NCBI RefSeq assembly: GCF_041687215.1
Contig: NZ_JAWLCI010000004.1
Span: 62,001-126,000 of the forward strand
DNA length: 64,000 nucleotides
Direction of reading: 5' to 3'
From: Mariniphaga sp041687215
GTDB lineage: Bacteria; Bacteroidota; Bacteroidia; Bacteroidales; Prolixibacteraceae
Part shown: piece after piece, positions 26,633-36,546 of the stretch
How positions within the stretch are numbered: the first letter of the stretch is position 1
Layout: each line of letters opens with the position of its first letter
The notes under the pieces: model-generated
What the model saw: the letters and a program-made list of their open reading frames with translations, nothing else
What the model was told of the DNA's origin: nothing
The model's database searches: none
Program-made: the position numbers and the translations under genes

Positions 26633-28138
26633 TTACTTGCCGGCCAGCAAACGGTCTCCTTTTTCAATGGCCTCTTCTATAGTTCCCACCAGGTTAAAGG
26701 CACTTTCGGGATACTTGTCCACTTCGCCGCTCAAAATCATATTAAATCCTTTTATGGTATCTTCAATAGATACCAGTTTTCCTTCGAGGCCTGTAAACTG
26801 CGAAGCCACAAAAAACGGCTGCGAAAGGAATCGTTGGGCACGGCGCGCTCTGTGAACCACCAGTTTATCTTCTTCAGAAAGTTCATCCATTCCCAAAATG
26901 GCAATAATATCCTGCAGTTCTTTGTACCGCTGAAGCAGATGAATAACATTTTGTGCACAATTGTAGTGTTCCTCTCCTACAATTTCGGAAGTAAGAATAC
27001 GGGAAGATGAATCGAGCGGATCAACAGCCGGATAAATTCCCAATTCCACAATTTTACGGCTAAGCACTGTTGTGGCATCAAGATGGGCAAATGTAGTTGC
27101 CGGAGCCGGGTCGGTAAGGTCGTCAGCCGGCACATAAACCGCCTGAACTGAGGTAATAGACCCAAATTTGGTTGAAGTGATACGTTCCTGCATAATGCCC
27201 ATTTCGGTTGCCAGTGTAGGCTGATAACCCACTGCTGACGGCATTCTTCCCAAAAGTGCCGAAACCTCTGAACCGGCTTGCGTAAAACGAAAAACATTGT
27301 CAATGAAAAAGAGAATGTCGCGACCTTCTCCTGTTTCCTTTCCACTATCGCGCAAACTTTCGGCAATGGCCAATCCGGAAAGCGCCACCCTGGCACGTGC
27401 TCCGGGCGGTTCATTCATTTGCCCGAAAACCATAGCAAGTTTTGATTTCTTTAGTTTCTCCTCATCCACTTTCGAAAGATCCCAACTGCCTTTCTCCATT
27501 GACTCGCGGAATTCATCGCCGTAATCCACAATTTTGGCTTCAATCATTTCGCGCAAAAGGTCATTTCCTTCGCGGGTACGTTCGCCAACACCTGCAAAAA
27601 CAGACAAACCACTGTGTGCCAATGCAATATTATTGATTAATTCCTGAATTAAAACCGTTTTCCCCACACCGGCTCCGCCAAACAATCCAATTTTACCACC
27701 CTTGGCATAGGGCTCAATCAAATCGATAACTTTTATGCCCGTATATAACACTTCGGTTTCGGTAATCAAATCTTCGTATCTGGGCGGTTCATTATGAATT
27801 TTGAACCCATTTTTGGGGAGTTGTTCCAAACCGTCAACCGAATCGCCCGTAACATTCAGTAACCTACCCAGGGCATTCTCCCCTTTGGGCATAATAATGG
27901 GTTTACCGGTCGAAATAACATCCATGCCTCTTTTTAAACCATCGGTTGAGTCCATGGCAATACATCTGATGGTATTTTCGCCAATGTGTTGCTGACATTC
28001 AACAACAAGGTTATCTTTCCCTTCCCTTACCACCTCAAGGGCATCGTATATGGTAGGAAGTTCATTTCCTTCTTTCTCAAAGCTAACATCAACCACAGGG
28101 CCGATAACCTGAATAATTTTTCCTTTAATTTGGTTCAT
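26633..28138 (-). CDS. atpD: ATP synthase F1 beta subunit
   Basis: Catalytic beta subunit of F1F0 ATP synthase, 501 residues. The N-terminal QIKGKIIQVIGPVVDVSF is followed by Walker A GLFGGAGVGKTVLIQEL, then the insert common in Bacteroidota (around YGDEFRESMEKGSWDLSKV), Walker B DILFFIDNVFRFTQAGSEVS, and the catalytic region ERITSTKFGSITSVQAVYVPADD. The other F1/F0 genes are not adjacent: the atpD-atpC pair is split from them, as in many Bacteroidota. A -33/-7 promoter lies about 60 bases upstream. Confidence 0.98.
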   Translation of the reverse strand: MNQIKGKIIQVIGPVVDVSFEKEGNELPTIYDALEVVREGKDNLVVECQQHIGENTIRCIAMDSTDGLKRGMDVISTGKPIIMPKGENALGRLLNVTGDSVDGLEQLPKNGFKIHNEPPRYEDLITETEVLYTGIKVIDLIEPYAKGGKIGLFGGAGVGKTVLIQELINNIALAHSGLSVFAGVGERTREGNDLLREMIEAKIVDYGDEFRESMEKGSWDLSKVDEEKLKKSKLAMVFGQMNEPPGARARVALSGLAIAESLRDSGKETGEGRDILFFIDNVFRFTQAGSEVSALLGRMPSAVGYQPTLATEMGIMQERITSTKFGSITSVQAVYVPADDLTDPAPATTFAHLDATTVLSRKIVELGIYPAVDPLDSSSRILTSEIVGEEHYNCAQNVIHLLQRYKELQDIIAILGMDELSEEDKLVVHRARRAQRFLSQPFFVASQFTGLEGKLVSIEDTIKGFNMILSGEVDKYPESAFNLVGTIEEAIEKGDRLLAGK

Positions 28139-28190
28139 CTGTTTTATTCATTTGAAGAGCGGCAAAAGATACCGCTTTTTTTTTGCGCCT

Positions 28191-28220
28191 CAAAGTTATA
28201 AAAGGTTTAAATTCATTCAA
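28191..28220 (-). promoter_or_regulatory. Promoter for the atpD-atpC-GT9 operon
   Basis: Minus-strand -33 TTG (28218-28220), 19-base spacer, and a perfect -7 box TAACTTTG (28191-28198). The leader before atpD is about 50 bases and contains a short CG-rich hairpin next to a nine-base homopolymer. Confidence 0.65.
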
Positions 28221-28248
28221 CAGTAAAATGTAAGTACACCATTTTTTA

Positions 28249-29232
28249 TTAGGATTTTCTTCCTAACATATTCCGGCTCAATTCAATAAGGTGTTTCTTG
28301 TTTAAATCATTTACCGGAAGCTGATTAAGAATTTCTGCCGCCCGACCAAAATAGTGTTCTATTTTTGTTTTGGTGATTTCTTTTATACCCAACATGTTAT
28401 AAATTTCTGTTACCGAATCAATTTTTTCTTCAGCATTAAAATCAACAGTATTCAACCATTTTGTTAACGTAATTTTACTGCTTTCAGTTGCTTTTTCGAG
28501 TGCAGTTATCAGAAGGTATGTTTTTTTATTGGCTAAAATATCGCCCCCAATTTTTTTACCAAAGTTTTGTTGATCTCCAAATGTATCCAACCAGTCGTCC
28601 TGAAGTTGAAAAGCCATTCCAAGGTTAATTCCAAAATCGTAAAGTTGCTGTACCGTTTCATCGGCAGAATTTGCCAGCAACGCGCCGGCCTGCAAACTAC
28701 AACCTAACAATACGGCAGTTTTTAACCTTATCATTTCCAGATATTCTGCTTCAGTAACATCCAGACGATTTTCAAAATCCATATCGTACTGCTGCCCTTC
28801 GCATACTTCGAGTGCAGTTTTGGTAAAAAGGCTGGCCACATCAAACATTCTTTCTGAGCGACATTCGAGTAAATACTGATAGGAAAGAAACGCCATGGCA
28901 TCTCCTGAAAGAATCGCATTGTTCTCACTGAATTTTAAATGTACGGTTGGTTTGTTTCGGCGTACTTCTGCTTTATCCATAATATCGTCGTGCAGCAAGG
29001 TAAAATTGTGAAAAACCTCAACAGCTATTGCGGCAGGTAATGCCTTTTCAATTTCATCGGAAAAAAGGTTAAAAGCCATCAGAAGTAAAACCGGACGCAA
29101 TCTTTTTCCTCCTACCCCAAGCGAATAATCAATAGGAGCATAAAGTTCGGCAGGTTGTCTGTCATTTAATCCGGCTGACCTGCGGGCAATTTCCTCGTCA
29201 ATTTTTTTCTGCAACTCTTCAATTGGGAACAT
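28249..29232 (-). CDS. Polyprenyl diphosphate synthase
   Basis: Trans-prenyltransferase adding isopentenyl units to an allylic diphosphate, for quinones, undecaprenyl carriers or carotenoids. The 327 residues carry the first Asp-rich motif LLHDDIMDKAEVRRNKP, preceded by GGKRLRPVLLLMAF, and the second QLQDDWLDTFGD. Product chain length is not determinable by eye; the residues before the first motif (FHNFTLLHDD) suggest geranylgeranyl or farnesyl length. It begins three bases after the stop of the MMPL exporter gene and is co-transcribed with it. Confidence 0.9.
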   Translation of the reverse strand: MFPIEELQKKIDEEIARRSAGLNDRQPAELYAPIDYSLGVGGKRLRPVLLLMAFNLFSDEIEKALPAAIAVEVFHNFTLLHDDIMDKAEVRRNKPTVHLKFSENNAILSGDAMAFLSYQYLLECRSERMFDVASLFTKTALEVCEGQQYDMDFENRLDVTEAEYLEMIRLKTAVLLGCSLQAGALLANSADETVQQLYDFGINLGMAFQLQDDWLDTFGDQQNFGKKIGGDILANKKTYLLITALEKATESSKITLTKWLNTVDFNAEEKIDSVTEIYNMLGIKEITKTKIEHYFGRAAEILNQLPVNDLNKKHLIELSRNMLGRKS

Positions 29233-29235
29233 AAC

Positions 29236-31629
29236 TTATTCGATTTGATTGTTATCTTTTATTTTCAACTCTTCCAGCTCAATATCTTCCTCTTCATCGT
29301 AAATATGAAGCAGGGGCTCCTCAAATGAACGGGTTGTAGTTAACTTGTCGAGGCTGGTGAGCAACGATGGCAGTAAAACCAGATTGGAAGTTACCGCTAC
29401 AAGCAAAGTTAGAGAAACCAACACCCCCATGGCAACGGTTCCGCCAAATCCGGAAAGTGAAAAAATACCGAAACCAAAAAACAACACCACCGAAGTGTAT
29501 AACATACTCACTCCGGTTTCTTTTAATGCAAGTACTACCGAACGCCTGATGTCCCAGCCGGTGGCAATCAATTCCTGCCTGTATTTGGCCAGGAAGTGAA
29601 TGGTATTGTCAACCGAAATTCCAAATGCAATGCTGAATACCAAAATTGTGCTGGCCTTTATTGGAATGCCTGAATACCCCATTATGGCTGCTGTAAAAAT
29701 GAGCGGGATTATGTTGGGCGTAAGCGACATGATAACCATTCGCCATGAAGAAAACATGATAGCCATAAAAATTGAAATGAGCAAAATGGCCAACCCCAGA
29801 CTGGCGAAAAGGTTCCTGAGCAAATATTGGGTTCCTTTAAAAGATATTACACTGGAACCGGTTACCGTTACATTAAAATTGTCGGAGGGAAAAATGGAAT
29901 CAATGTCAGCAATAAATCCGGCATACAATTCCTCCATACGTTTGGTGCCAACATCTTTCATCCTTAAACTTATCCGGGTAACCTGCTTTGCACTGTCGAT
30001 AAAAGAATGTAACATTCCGGCATTGTTTTCTCCCATACGGGCATATTGCAAAATAAAATTCTGTTCCCGGTTGTTGGGTAAACTGTAATAATTTTCATGC
30101 CCGTTATAAAAAGCCTGTTTCGAAAATTTTAACAGGTTCAGTAACGAAAGCGGAGGAGAAAGTTCGGAAAATTCTGCAAGTGTATTTTCCAACTGGTCAA
30201 TTTTGTTGAAAGTAGCCAGTTGCATTACCCCGCCCGGGCGTTTGGTGTCCACCATAATTTCCAAAGGCATCAGCCCATCAAAATTCGATTCAAAAAATTT
30301 CAAATCTTTATACACCGGGTCGTGCTCAGGAATGTCGTCAACCATGTATCCAGAACTTTTCATCAGGGTAATTCCGTAAACTCCTATTCCCAAAATTACA
30401 ACCGCAACAACATAAACTATTTTCCTGTGGTGTTCAGTAATTAGAACAAGTTTGCGAATGATTCCTGAAACAAATTTGCTGTTCAGGTGATTTACATGTC
30501 GGCTCGAAGGTGGTTCAATAAAACTGAATATTATGGGAATAAACAGCAACGACAAAACAAACAAACCCATAATATTTAACGAAGCCACAATTCCAAACTG
30601 CCTTAAAATATCGCTTTTTACAATAATGAATGTAGCAAATCCTGCAGCAGTGGTCAGGTTGGTTAAAAATGTAGCATTGCCAATTTTAATAATTACCCGC
30701 TGCAATGCTTTTATTTTATTTCCGTGGCGAACGTATTCGTGATGAAACTTGTTCAACATATAAATACTGTTGGGAATGCCAATTACAATTAAAAGTGGCG
30801 GAATCATTCCGGAAAGAATGGTAATTTTAAACCCGAACAACGACAGCATTCCCATGGCCCAGACAACGCCGGTTAAAACAATAATTACCGGAAAAAAAAC
30901 GGCTTTAAACGACCGGAAAAACAAAAACAACACAACAATACAAATGAACAGTGCCAAAACACTGAACATGTAAAGTTCCCTTTTAATTTTAATGGAATTG
31001 ACAACGCGAATATACGGCAGACCAGAATAATGCAAATCCACCTGTTGCTTGGTTTCGAAATTCCGGGCAATTTTCTGAATGGATTTAACCATCCTTTCCC
31101 GGTCTTTCGTATGCATTTTATCTTTGTTCACTGTAATGGCCAACAAATAGGTGTGGTTTTCAGTATTATAAACCAGTTTCCGGTAAAAAGGCAGGCCTCG
31201 GAAAATTTCGGCCTGCCGGTCAATTTCCTCCTGTGTGTCAATAGAATCTGGAAAAAGCGGTTCAATTTCAAACTTGCGCTCGGAAGTATTTTTTGCAAGA
31301 TTATAACTATTTGAAACCGACAATAAATCTTCAACGCCTTCTACACCAGAAAGTTCGGTGCAAAAATTTTTCCAGGCATTAAACCGGTCAATCTGAAAAA
31401 AATTTGAATCCTGAATTCCGATGATAATAAGGTTTCCTTCTTCACCAAAAACCTCCACAAATTCCAGGTAGTCTTTAAAAGCCTGATCTTTTTGGGGAAG
31501 CATTAAGGCATATTCATAAGACATCTCCACTTTTCGGGCATGGTAACCAAAAAAAAGCGTGATAACTGCCAAAATGCCAAGTAATAGTATCTTATTTCTG
31601 AGGATAATGCTCGAAACCTTCAGCCACAT
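29236..31629 (-). CDS. MMPL/RND-family exporter
   Basis: A 797-residue RND-type membrane protein of the MMPL/HpnN group. The pattern is two halves, each with one helix, a large periplasmic domain and five further helices: first helix LLGILAVITLFFGYHA, periplasmic part about residues 30-215, helices to about 370; second helix VYVVAVVILGIGVYGITL, periplasmic part to about 600, then the final group ending near LLPSLL. The core motif GISVDNTIHFLAKYRQ is the second-half transmembrane signature with the proton-relay Asp. Substrates of related proteins are lipids, hopanoids or drugs. Downstream coupling to a prenyl synthase hints at a lipid or isoprenoid cargo, but that is inference. Confidence 0.88.
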   Translation of the reverse strand: MWLKVSSIILRNKILLLGILAVITLFFGYHARKVEMSYEYALMLPQKDQAFKDYLEFVEVFGEEGNLIIIGIQDSNFFQIDRFNAWKNFCTELSGVEGVEDLLSVSNSYNLAKNTSERKFEIEPLFPDSIDTQEEIDRQAEIFRGLPFYRKLVYNTENHTYLLAITVNKDKMHTKDRERMVKSIQKIARNFETKQQVDLHYSGLPYIRVVNSIKIKRELYMFSVLALFICIVVLFLFFRSFKAVFFPVIIVLTGVVWAMGMLSLFGFKITILSGMIPPLLIVIGIPNSIYMLNKFHHEYVRHGNKIKALQRVIIKIGNATFLTNLTTAAGFATFIIVKSDILRQFGIVASLNIMGLFVLSLLFIPIIFSFIEPPSSRHVNHLNSKFVSGIIRKLVLITEHHRKIVYVVAVVILGIGVYGITLMKSSGYMVDDIPEHDPVYKDLKFFESNFDGLMPLEIMVDTKRPGGVMQLATFNKIDQLENTLAEFSELSPPLSLLNLLKFSKQAFYNGHENYYSLPNNREQNFILQYARMGENNAGMLHSFIDSAKQVTRISLRMKDVGTKRMEELYAGFIADIDSIFPSDNFNVTVTGSSVISFKGTQYLLRNLFASLGLAILLISIFMAIMFSSWRMVIMSLTPNIIPLIFTAAIMGYSGIPIKASTILVFSIAFGISVDNTIHFLAKYRQELIATGWDIRRSVVLALKETGVSMLYTSVVLFFGFGIFSLSGFGGTVAMGVLVSLTLLVAVTSNLVLLPSLLTSLDKLTTTRSFEEPLLHIYDEEEDIELEELKIKDNNQIE

Positions 31630-31882
31630 AAAATAAACAGATATAAAGAAATTGCGAAAATAACAGAAATATTCGGATAATGAAGGGAATTATTGACCTG
31701 CGTTAATGAATGGAAACACATTGTAAAACCGAATGTATCAAATCAAAGCCAGGGGTTCTTCAAATTCCTTTCAGGTTACAACCCTTCACAATAATTTATA
31801 AGTTTTGCAAAAAATTAACCTGTAAATCATACAAAATTAAAGTTCACGAATATTTTTGTAACTTTATGGAAAACTTACAATT
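31630..31882. other. Divergent intergenic region
   Basis: 253 bases between the MMPL gene (minus) and the aldo/keto reductase (plus). Only the -7 box at 31851-31858 is recognisable. Confidence 0.5.
31851..31858 (+). promoter_or_regulatory. -7 box TATTTTTG before the aldo/keto reductase
   Basis: Exact TAnnTTTG match 25 bases before the ATG at 31883. Confidence 0.5.
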
Positions 31883-33370
31883 ATGGCAACTAACAACAAA
31901 TTCAACGTTTCAAGAAGAAATTTTATTAAAGTAACTGCAGCTACTACGGCAGCGGTTTCAACCATGTCGCTGGGAAGCTGCAATGTAGAAAAGGTACCTG
32001 CACCCATGAAGCGCAAGTTTGGGAAACACGACTTTATGGTCACCACTTTTGGTTTGGGAGGCCAGGCTTCGCTTCAATGGACAGCCGAAGGTTTGGATCC
32101 GGTTCCAATCATTCTGAAAGCATTCGATTTGGGGATCAATTATTTCGATACTTCAAATCTGTATGCCGGCAGTCAGTTGAACTTCAACAAAGCGTTCAAA
32201 AAACTGAACCTGATTCCGGGAGAAGAAAGTTACAACGAAGAACTGCGCAATTCCATCTGGCTAACCAGTAAAACAGGCATGCGCTGGGGAAAACCCGGCT
32301 GGCCTGAGCGGGAAGGTGTGGTAAACTGGTCAAACGGCGAAAGCGTGCAGTGCGCAGTGGATGACGTAAAACGTTCGCTCACCCAGCTTTTTGGCGATGG
32401 CAGCGGCAATTATCCCGAGGGCGCTTACCTCGATATGGTGCTCATTCACACGCTACACAACGAAGCCGAAATTGATGTGCTTTATGAAGGCCTGGAAACT
32501 CCTCTCGACCCCACCGGAAATTTCGGAGCCCTGGTTGCACTGCGCGATTTGCGCGATGGAACCAACCTCACCGGCATGAACCCGAAAAATGAAAAGCTAA
32601 TTAAGCACATTGGCTTTTCGGGGCACAACAATCCGCCAGCCATGATTGACATGATTCAGCGCGACGAATGGGGAATTCTGGAGGGAATGCTCATTGCCAT
32701 CAACGCCAACGACCGGCTGATGTTCAACATGCAGCACAATGTAATTCCGGTTGCCGAAGCCAAAGGAATGGGTATTATCGGTATGAAAACCTTTGCCGAT
32801 GCCGCCTTGTACCACAAAGAACCTACCTGGTCGAACAAACCGGAACACGTTTATATGGAAGTGGGAAAACCAGGATTACCAAGCCGTCCGCTTGTTGAAT
32901 ACTCGCTCACCACACCAGGCGTTCACACTTTAATTATTGGTATTGGCCACATCGACGACGACCCGATGAAGTGCCAGTTGGTGCAAAATTTTTATGCCTG
33001 CCAGATTGAACCCGACGGACTGACTGCCGACGAACGCGTAAAAATTGAACAGATGGCTGCCGGCGTTAAAAATGGCAAAACCAATTATTTCCAAATGGGA
33101 AAAGAGGAATTTATTGCCGGTCCGCGCATGTTGAAAAAAGAAGAAAAAGACGGAAAAAACCTGGTAAAATGGCAAACTGCATATGCCGGTGACGAACCGC
33201 TTTCACATTACGAAGTGCTGATTGACGGCCAACTTGCCGGGAAAGTGGAACACTCACCCCAACTTCTGAAAAGCAAACCGTTTGTTTTTGAAACCGAAAA
33301 AACCAGTTCTGAATTTTTGGTTGCAGCCGTTGACAAGGCAGGCAACCGGATGGAAACAAAACTTGTTTAA
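31883..33370 (+). CDS. Tat-exported aldo/keto reductase-like lipoprotein
   Basis: An aldo/keto reductase-barrel protein exported folded: the twin-arginine leader SRRNFIKVTAATTAAVSTMS is followed by a lipobox (SLGSC, Cys34). The barrel begins FMVTTFGLGGQASLQW and has FDLGINYFDTSNLYAGSQ with the motif Asp/Tyr, LVLIH-type LDMVLIHTLH, and HIGFSGHN. Length is 495 residues; after the barrel (about residue 400) there is a C-terminal fibronectin-like beta domain (VKWQTAYAGDEPLSHYEVL to the end). The normal cofactor is NADPH, which is not periplasmic, so either the cofactor is retained during export or the role is different. Substrate unknown. A terminator follows. Confidence 0.85.
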   Translation: MATNNKFNVSRRNFIKVTAATTAAVSTMSLGSCNVEKVPAPMKRKFGKHDFMVTTFGLGGQASLQWTAEGLDPVPIILKAFDLGINYFDTSNLYAGSQLNFNKAFKKLNLIPGEESYNEELRNSIWLTSKTGMRWGKPGWPEREGVVNWSNGESVQCAVDDVKRSLTQLFGDGSGNYPEGAYLDMVLIHTLHNEAEIDVLYEGLETPLDPTGNFGALVALRDLRDGTNLTGMNPKNEKLIKHIGFSGHNNPPAMIDMIQRDEWGILEGMLIAINANDRLMFNMQHNVIPVAEAKGMGIIGMKTFADAALYHKEPTWSNKPEHVYMEVGKPGLPSRPLVEYSLTTPGVHTLIIGIGHIDDDPMKCQLVQNFYACQIEPDGLTADERVKIEQMAAGVKNGKTNYFQMGKEEFIAGPRMLKKEEKDGKNLVKWQTAYAGDEPLSHYEVLIDGQLAGKVEHSPQLLKSKPFVFETEKTSSEFLVAAVDKAGNRMETKLV

Positions 33371-33390
33371 CTGAGTTTCAATGAGTCACC

Positions 33391-33435
33391 AAAAAATCCG
33401 TGGGGAATAATTCCTGCGGATTTTTTCTTTTTTTT
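33391..33435 (+). terminator. Terminator after the aldo/keto reductase
   Basis: Stem AAAAAATCCG / CGGATTTTTT (33391-33400 with 33417-33426) with inner GGAAT/ATTCC pairing, then T-rich. Confidence 0.8.
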
Positions 33436-33485
33436 GAACTATTTACAGTTTCAAAGGTTGAACTACCAAATTAAAAACAAAAAAA

Positions 33486-34151
33486 ATGGCAGACAGACTT
33501 TCAGACCCAATTGGCCGTTTGATGGGCCTCCGCTACAAATCACATCCCTGGCACGGTGTTTTTATTGGCAAGAACGCACCCCAGGAGGTGACCGCTTTTA
33601 TTGAAGTGGTTTCGACCGACACCGTTAAATACGAAATTGACAAAGACAGCGGCTACCTGCGCGTTGACCGTCCGCAAAAGTTTTCCAACGTAATTCCAGC
33701 ACTTTACGGCTTCATTCCCCAAACATTTTGTGGAGAAAATGTGGGCGAATTTTGCAATATTAAAACAGGCAAAAAGGATATTGAAGGCGATGGAGACCCG
33801 ATCGATATTTGTGTGCTAACCGAAAAAACACTGGCTCATGGAGATCTGCTGGTAAATGCACGACCCATTGGAGGATTTCGAATGATTGACGGCAATCAGG
33901 CCGACGATAAAATTATTGCCGTGCTTATGAACGACACGGTTTACGGGCATTTTAAAAACATTACCGAAGTTCCCAAAATCGTTATCCAGCGTCTCGAACA
34001 CTATTTCCTCACCTACAAAGATATGCCCGGTGAAGACCGTTATACCGAAATTCCCACGATATATGAAGTGGATGAAGCTTACGAAGTAATAAAACTTGCC
34101 ATGGAAGATTACAACGTTAAGTTCGACAACCTGGGCAAACTCTTGTCCTGA
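33486..34151 (+). CDS. ppa: Inorganic pyrophosphatase (family I)
   Basis: Hydrolyses PPi to phosphate, pulling biosynthetic reactions forward. The 221-residue chain has family I features: FIEVVSTDTVKYEIDKDSGYLRVDRP, ALYGFIPQTF, the metal-binding signature EGDGDPIDICVL, and MIDGNQADDKIIAVL. Compared with the 175-residue E. coli enzyme, it carries a longer N-terminus (starting MADRLSDPIGRLMGLRYKSH), as in other Bacteroidota. It is preceded by a terminator and is convergent with the M14 peptidase (10 bases between stops). Confidence 0.94.
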   Translation: MADRLSDPIGRLMGLRYKSHPWHGVFIGKNAPQEVTAFIEVVSTDTVKYEIDKDSGYLRVDRPQKFSNVIPALYGFIPQTFCGENVGEFCNIKTGKKDIEGDGDPIDICVLTEKTLAHGDLLVNARPIGGFRMIDGNQADDKIIAVLMNDTVYGHFKNITEVPKIVIQRLEHYFLTYKDMPGEDRYTEIPTIYEVDEAYEVIKLAMEDYNVKFDNLGKLLS

Positions 34152-34161
34152 AAACAAAAAG

Positions 34162-35904
34162 TCAGTTGAAAATTCTTCCGACCGGGTAACGTTTCCACGA
34201 TTTCTCGAGCCATTCTGAATTGTTGTAAATCCATGCCAACTGGGCACGATGATTGGTTGCAAGCACCGAATTCTTTTGCCGCGCTTCCAGAAACCGGGCT
34301 TTAAAATCCGGATGCTCTTCCAGATATTTCAGGGCATTTTCCTCAAAACCATACGAAGAAAAATATTCGCGCTGATCGAGGATATTATCGAAAAAATTCC
34401 AGCGAAAGAATGAATCCACCGCTTTGGGTTCGAACATCTCCAGCAGGTACTTGATTTTCTCCTGCCGAACCGGAATCAACAAATCACCTTTGTAATACTG
34501 CATCTTCTGCAACTCGTTTCGGGTAACTACCGAACTATGGTAAAAATGTCCGTTGTAAGGTTGTGGCGGACTGGTAAATTCTTCGATGTAATCCACCGTA
34601 ACTTCCACCAAAGAATCATTCTGAAGCCGGGAATACTGGATGTTTAGCAAATCGAGCCGTTCAATCACATCCCTGTAATTTTGCGGAAGAATATAAAACT
34701 CAGGAACCTCCACCGTTTCAGCAGGAATCCAGGAATCGAGGTATTTAATGGTTGTGGTGTAAGGTTGACTCAAATCGTATCCAAATCGGGGTAACCCGGT
34801 AACCTGGCTAATCTGGTCGTCAACAGCCTCGTAACCTTTAAACTCAATCATCTGAAATTTAGTGGAATCCATTTCAAAACCAATCGGGTATTCTGTTAAT
34901 TCCATGGATTCACGAATGCTTTCGACCCTGATTTTCTGAATTTCACTGCTTTTTTCCGAAGTGTATTCAGCCAGCATCTGAATAAACTGGTAACACGATT
35001 TCACCCGGTCGGGATAAGCTTTGTAAATCTCATTTTCTGTCATCATTCCAATGGTGTGAAACATGGAAGCAAAACCCGACGAATAACGCGGACCTTCCAG
35101 TGAACGGGCAATTCCGTGTTTCGGGTCATGATAAAAATAATCCACATAGGGAATCAGTTCGTATTTACCCTTTTTCATTTCGCGGTAAAGTGCGGGAATG
35201 AAAGTTTGTTCCAGGTACGTTTCCATTTTTTTGGGAAACCTTGCCGATGGCGGCTGAACAAGGGTAATGCTGTACTGGTGGTCGGAGCCGTTGGTGGTGT
35301 GGGTATCCAGAAAAACATCGGGATTCCACTCTGTGAAAATTTTGTAAAAACTGCGGGCATTTTCAGAATCTGCCTTGGTAAAATCGCGGTTTAAATCGAG
35401 ATTGGCATAATTTCCACGGAAGCCGGTTTCGAAAGGCGTCGTTTGTCCTGAGCGGTTGTATGCGCTCCGGTTCAGATGGCCGCCAATGCTGTAAACCGGA
35501 ATGATAATAATTACTGCATTTTCAAGGATTTCAGCCATTCCATCCTTATTTCTGAGAATATCGTCGGCAAATTGCAGACTGGCATCAATTCCGGCCGGTT
35601 CTCCCGGGTGAATTCCATTGTTTATAAGCAACACCGCTTTTCTCTGCTCCCTTATTTTGGCCTCATCAAATTCCGGACTGTTGTTTATCACAAAAAGATG
35701 CAGCGGTTTCCCGCAATCGGTAAGGCCTTTTTCCAGCAAAACCGCATTCTCAAAATGCGAGTCCAGCTTTTGGTACATCTCAATTACCTCATCGTAGGTG
35801 GGCGTATAATTTTCTTCGTAGCGGAGCTTCAGCAACGGCTGATTCTGTGCAGCAACCAGAATTACTGCCAGCATTAAACAGAAAAATGCAGTGAATTTTA
35901 GCAT
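34162..35904 (-). CDS. Exported M14-family zinc carboxypeptidase-like protein
   Basis: A 580-residue peptidase of the M14 fold with a signal peptide (MLKFTAFFCLMLAVILVAAQ). Zinc ligands are visible as His99 and Glu102 in NGIHPGEPAGID and His202 in DVFLDTHTTNGSDHQYS, with the substrate Arg region NLDLNRDF between them. The C-terminal half (from about residue 330) is a beta-containing extension seen in Bacteroidota M14 homologs. It probably trims peptides or amide-linked cell-wall material outside the cytoplasm; the cleavage preference cannot be read. It stands next to folA on the same strand, 32 bases apart. Confidence 0.87.
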   Translation of the reverse strand: MLKFTAFFCLMLAVILVAAQNQPLLKLRYEENYTPTYDEVIEMYQKLDSHFENAVLLEKGLTDCGKPLHLFVINNSPEFDEAKIREQRKAVLLINNGIHPGEPAGIDASLQFADDILRNKDGMAEILENAVIIIIPVYSIGGHLNRSAYNRSGQTTPFETGFRGNYANLDLNRDFTKADSENARSFYKIFTEWNPDVFLDTHTTNGSDHQYSITLVQPPSARFPKKMETYLEQTFIPALYREMKKGKYELIPYVDYFYHDPKHGIARSLEGPRYSSGFASMFHTIGMMTENEIYKAYPDRVKSCYQFIQMLAEYTSEKSSEIQKIRVESIRESMELTEYPIGFEMDSTKFQMIEFKGYEAVDDQISQVTGLPRFGYDLSQPYTTTIKYLDSWIPAETVEVPEFYILPQNYRDVIERLDLLNIQYSRLQNDSLVEVTVDYIEEFTSPPQPYNGHFYHSSVVTRNELQKMQYYKGDLLIPVRQEKIKYLLEMFEPKAVDSFFRWNFFDNILDQREYFSSYGFEENALKYLEEHPDFKARFLEARQKNSVLATNHRAQLAWIYNNSEWLEKSWKRYPVGRIFN

Positions 35905-35936
35905 GGTCGATAGAAATTTTTCAGCAAAGAAAAGAA

Positions 35937-36440
35937 TTATTCCAATGATTTCCTGACCAGGTTCAAGTTGGAATAGTGAAAACCGTTTTTTTCATCGTAT
36001 AAATCTTCACGTGCCACTTCCTTCCATTCCAAAAAATCTATTTCGGGAAAAAACACATCGGCCTCGAAAGGCTGATGAACCAAAGTGAGGTATAATTTTC
36101 CAGCCAGTGGATAAAACTGTCGGTAAACCATTCCTCCACCAATCACAAAGGATTCCGTTTCATCTTTAACTTTTTCAATGGCTTCTTCAACAGAAAAAAC
36201 CACTTCGCACCCCGAAAAAACATCGTCCGGTTTGTCGGTTATAACAATATGCCGGCGGTTGGGCAGCGGCCATTTGGGCAACGATAACAACGTGTTCCGG
36301 CCCATAATCAGGCTGTGCCCGGTGGTAATCTGTTTAAACCGTTTCAGGTCGTTGGGTAAATGAAACAGTAAATCGTTGTTTTTGCCAATGGCGAAGTTTT
36401 CAGCAATGGCTACAATGATGGAAATGTTTTTATGAATCAT
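35937..36440 (-). CDS. folA: Dihydrofolate reductase
   Basis: NADPH-dependent reduction of dihydrofolate to tetrahydrofolate. The 167-residue chain opens SIIVAIAENFAIGKNNDLLFH and has LPNDLKRFKQITTGHSLIMG with the substrate Asp, then SFVIGGGMVYRQFYPLAGKLYLT. It lies downstream of thyA, which consumes methylenetetrahydrofolate and releases dihydrofolate, so the two act in the same cycle. 156 bases with an inverted repeat separate them. Confidence 0.96.
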   Translation of the reverse strand: MIHKNISIIVAIAENFAIGKNNDLLFHLPNDLKRFKQITTGHSLIMGRNTLLSLPKWPLPNRRHIVITDKPDDVFSGCEVVFSVEEAIEKVKDETESFVIGGGMVYRQFYPLAGKLYLTLVHQPFEADVFFPEIDFLEWKEVAREDLYDEKNGFHYSNLNLVRKSLE

Positions 36441-36469
36441 AGTTCTTGTAAATTACGATGGTCAATATT

Positions 36470-36546
36470 CAAAATTCAAATAAACTCCAAATATCAATTC
36501 TCTAATAATCAAACTATCATCAAAGTAGTTTGGGATTTGAATTTTG
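36470..36546. repeat. Imperfect inverted repeat between thyA and folA
   Basis: A left arm at 36470-36491 (CAAAATTCAAAT, then a CCAAA core) pairs with a right arm at 36529-36546 (TTTGGG, then ATTTGAATTTTG). The whole thyA-folA gap is of this AT-rich TTTG/CAAA composition, resembling short dispersed repeats often seen in Bacteroidota intergenic DNA. It could form a stem of about 12-17 pairs in the transcript. Confidence 0.6.
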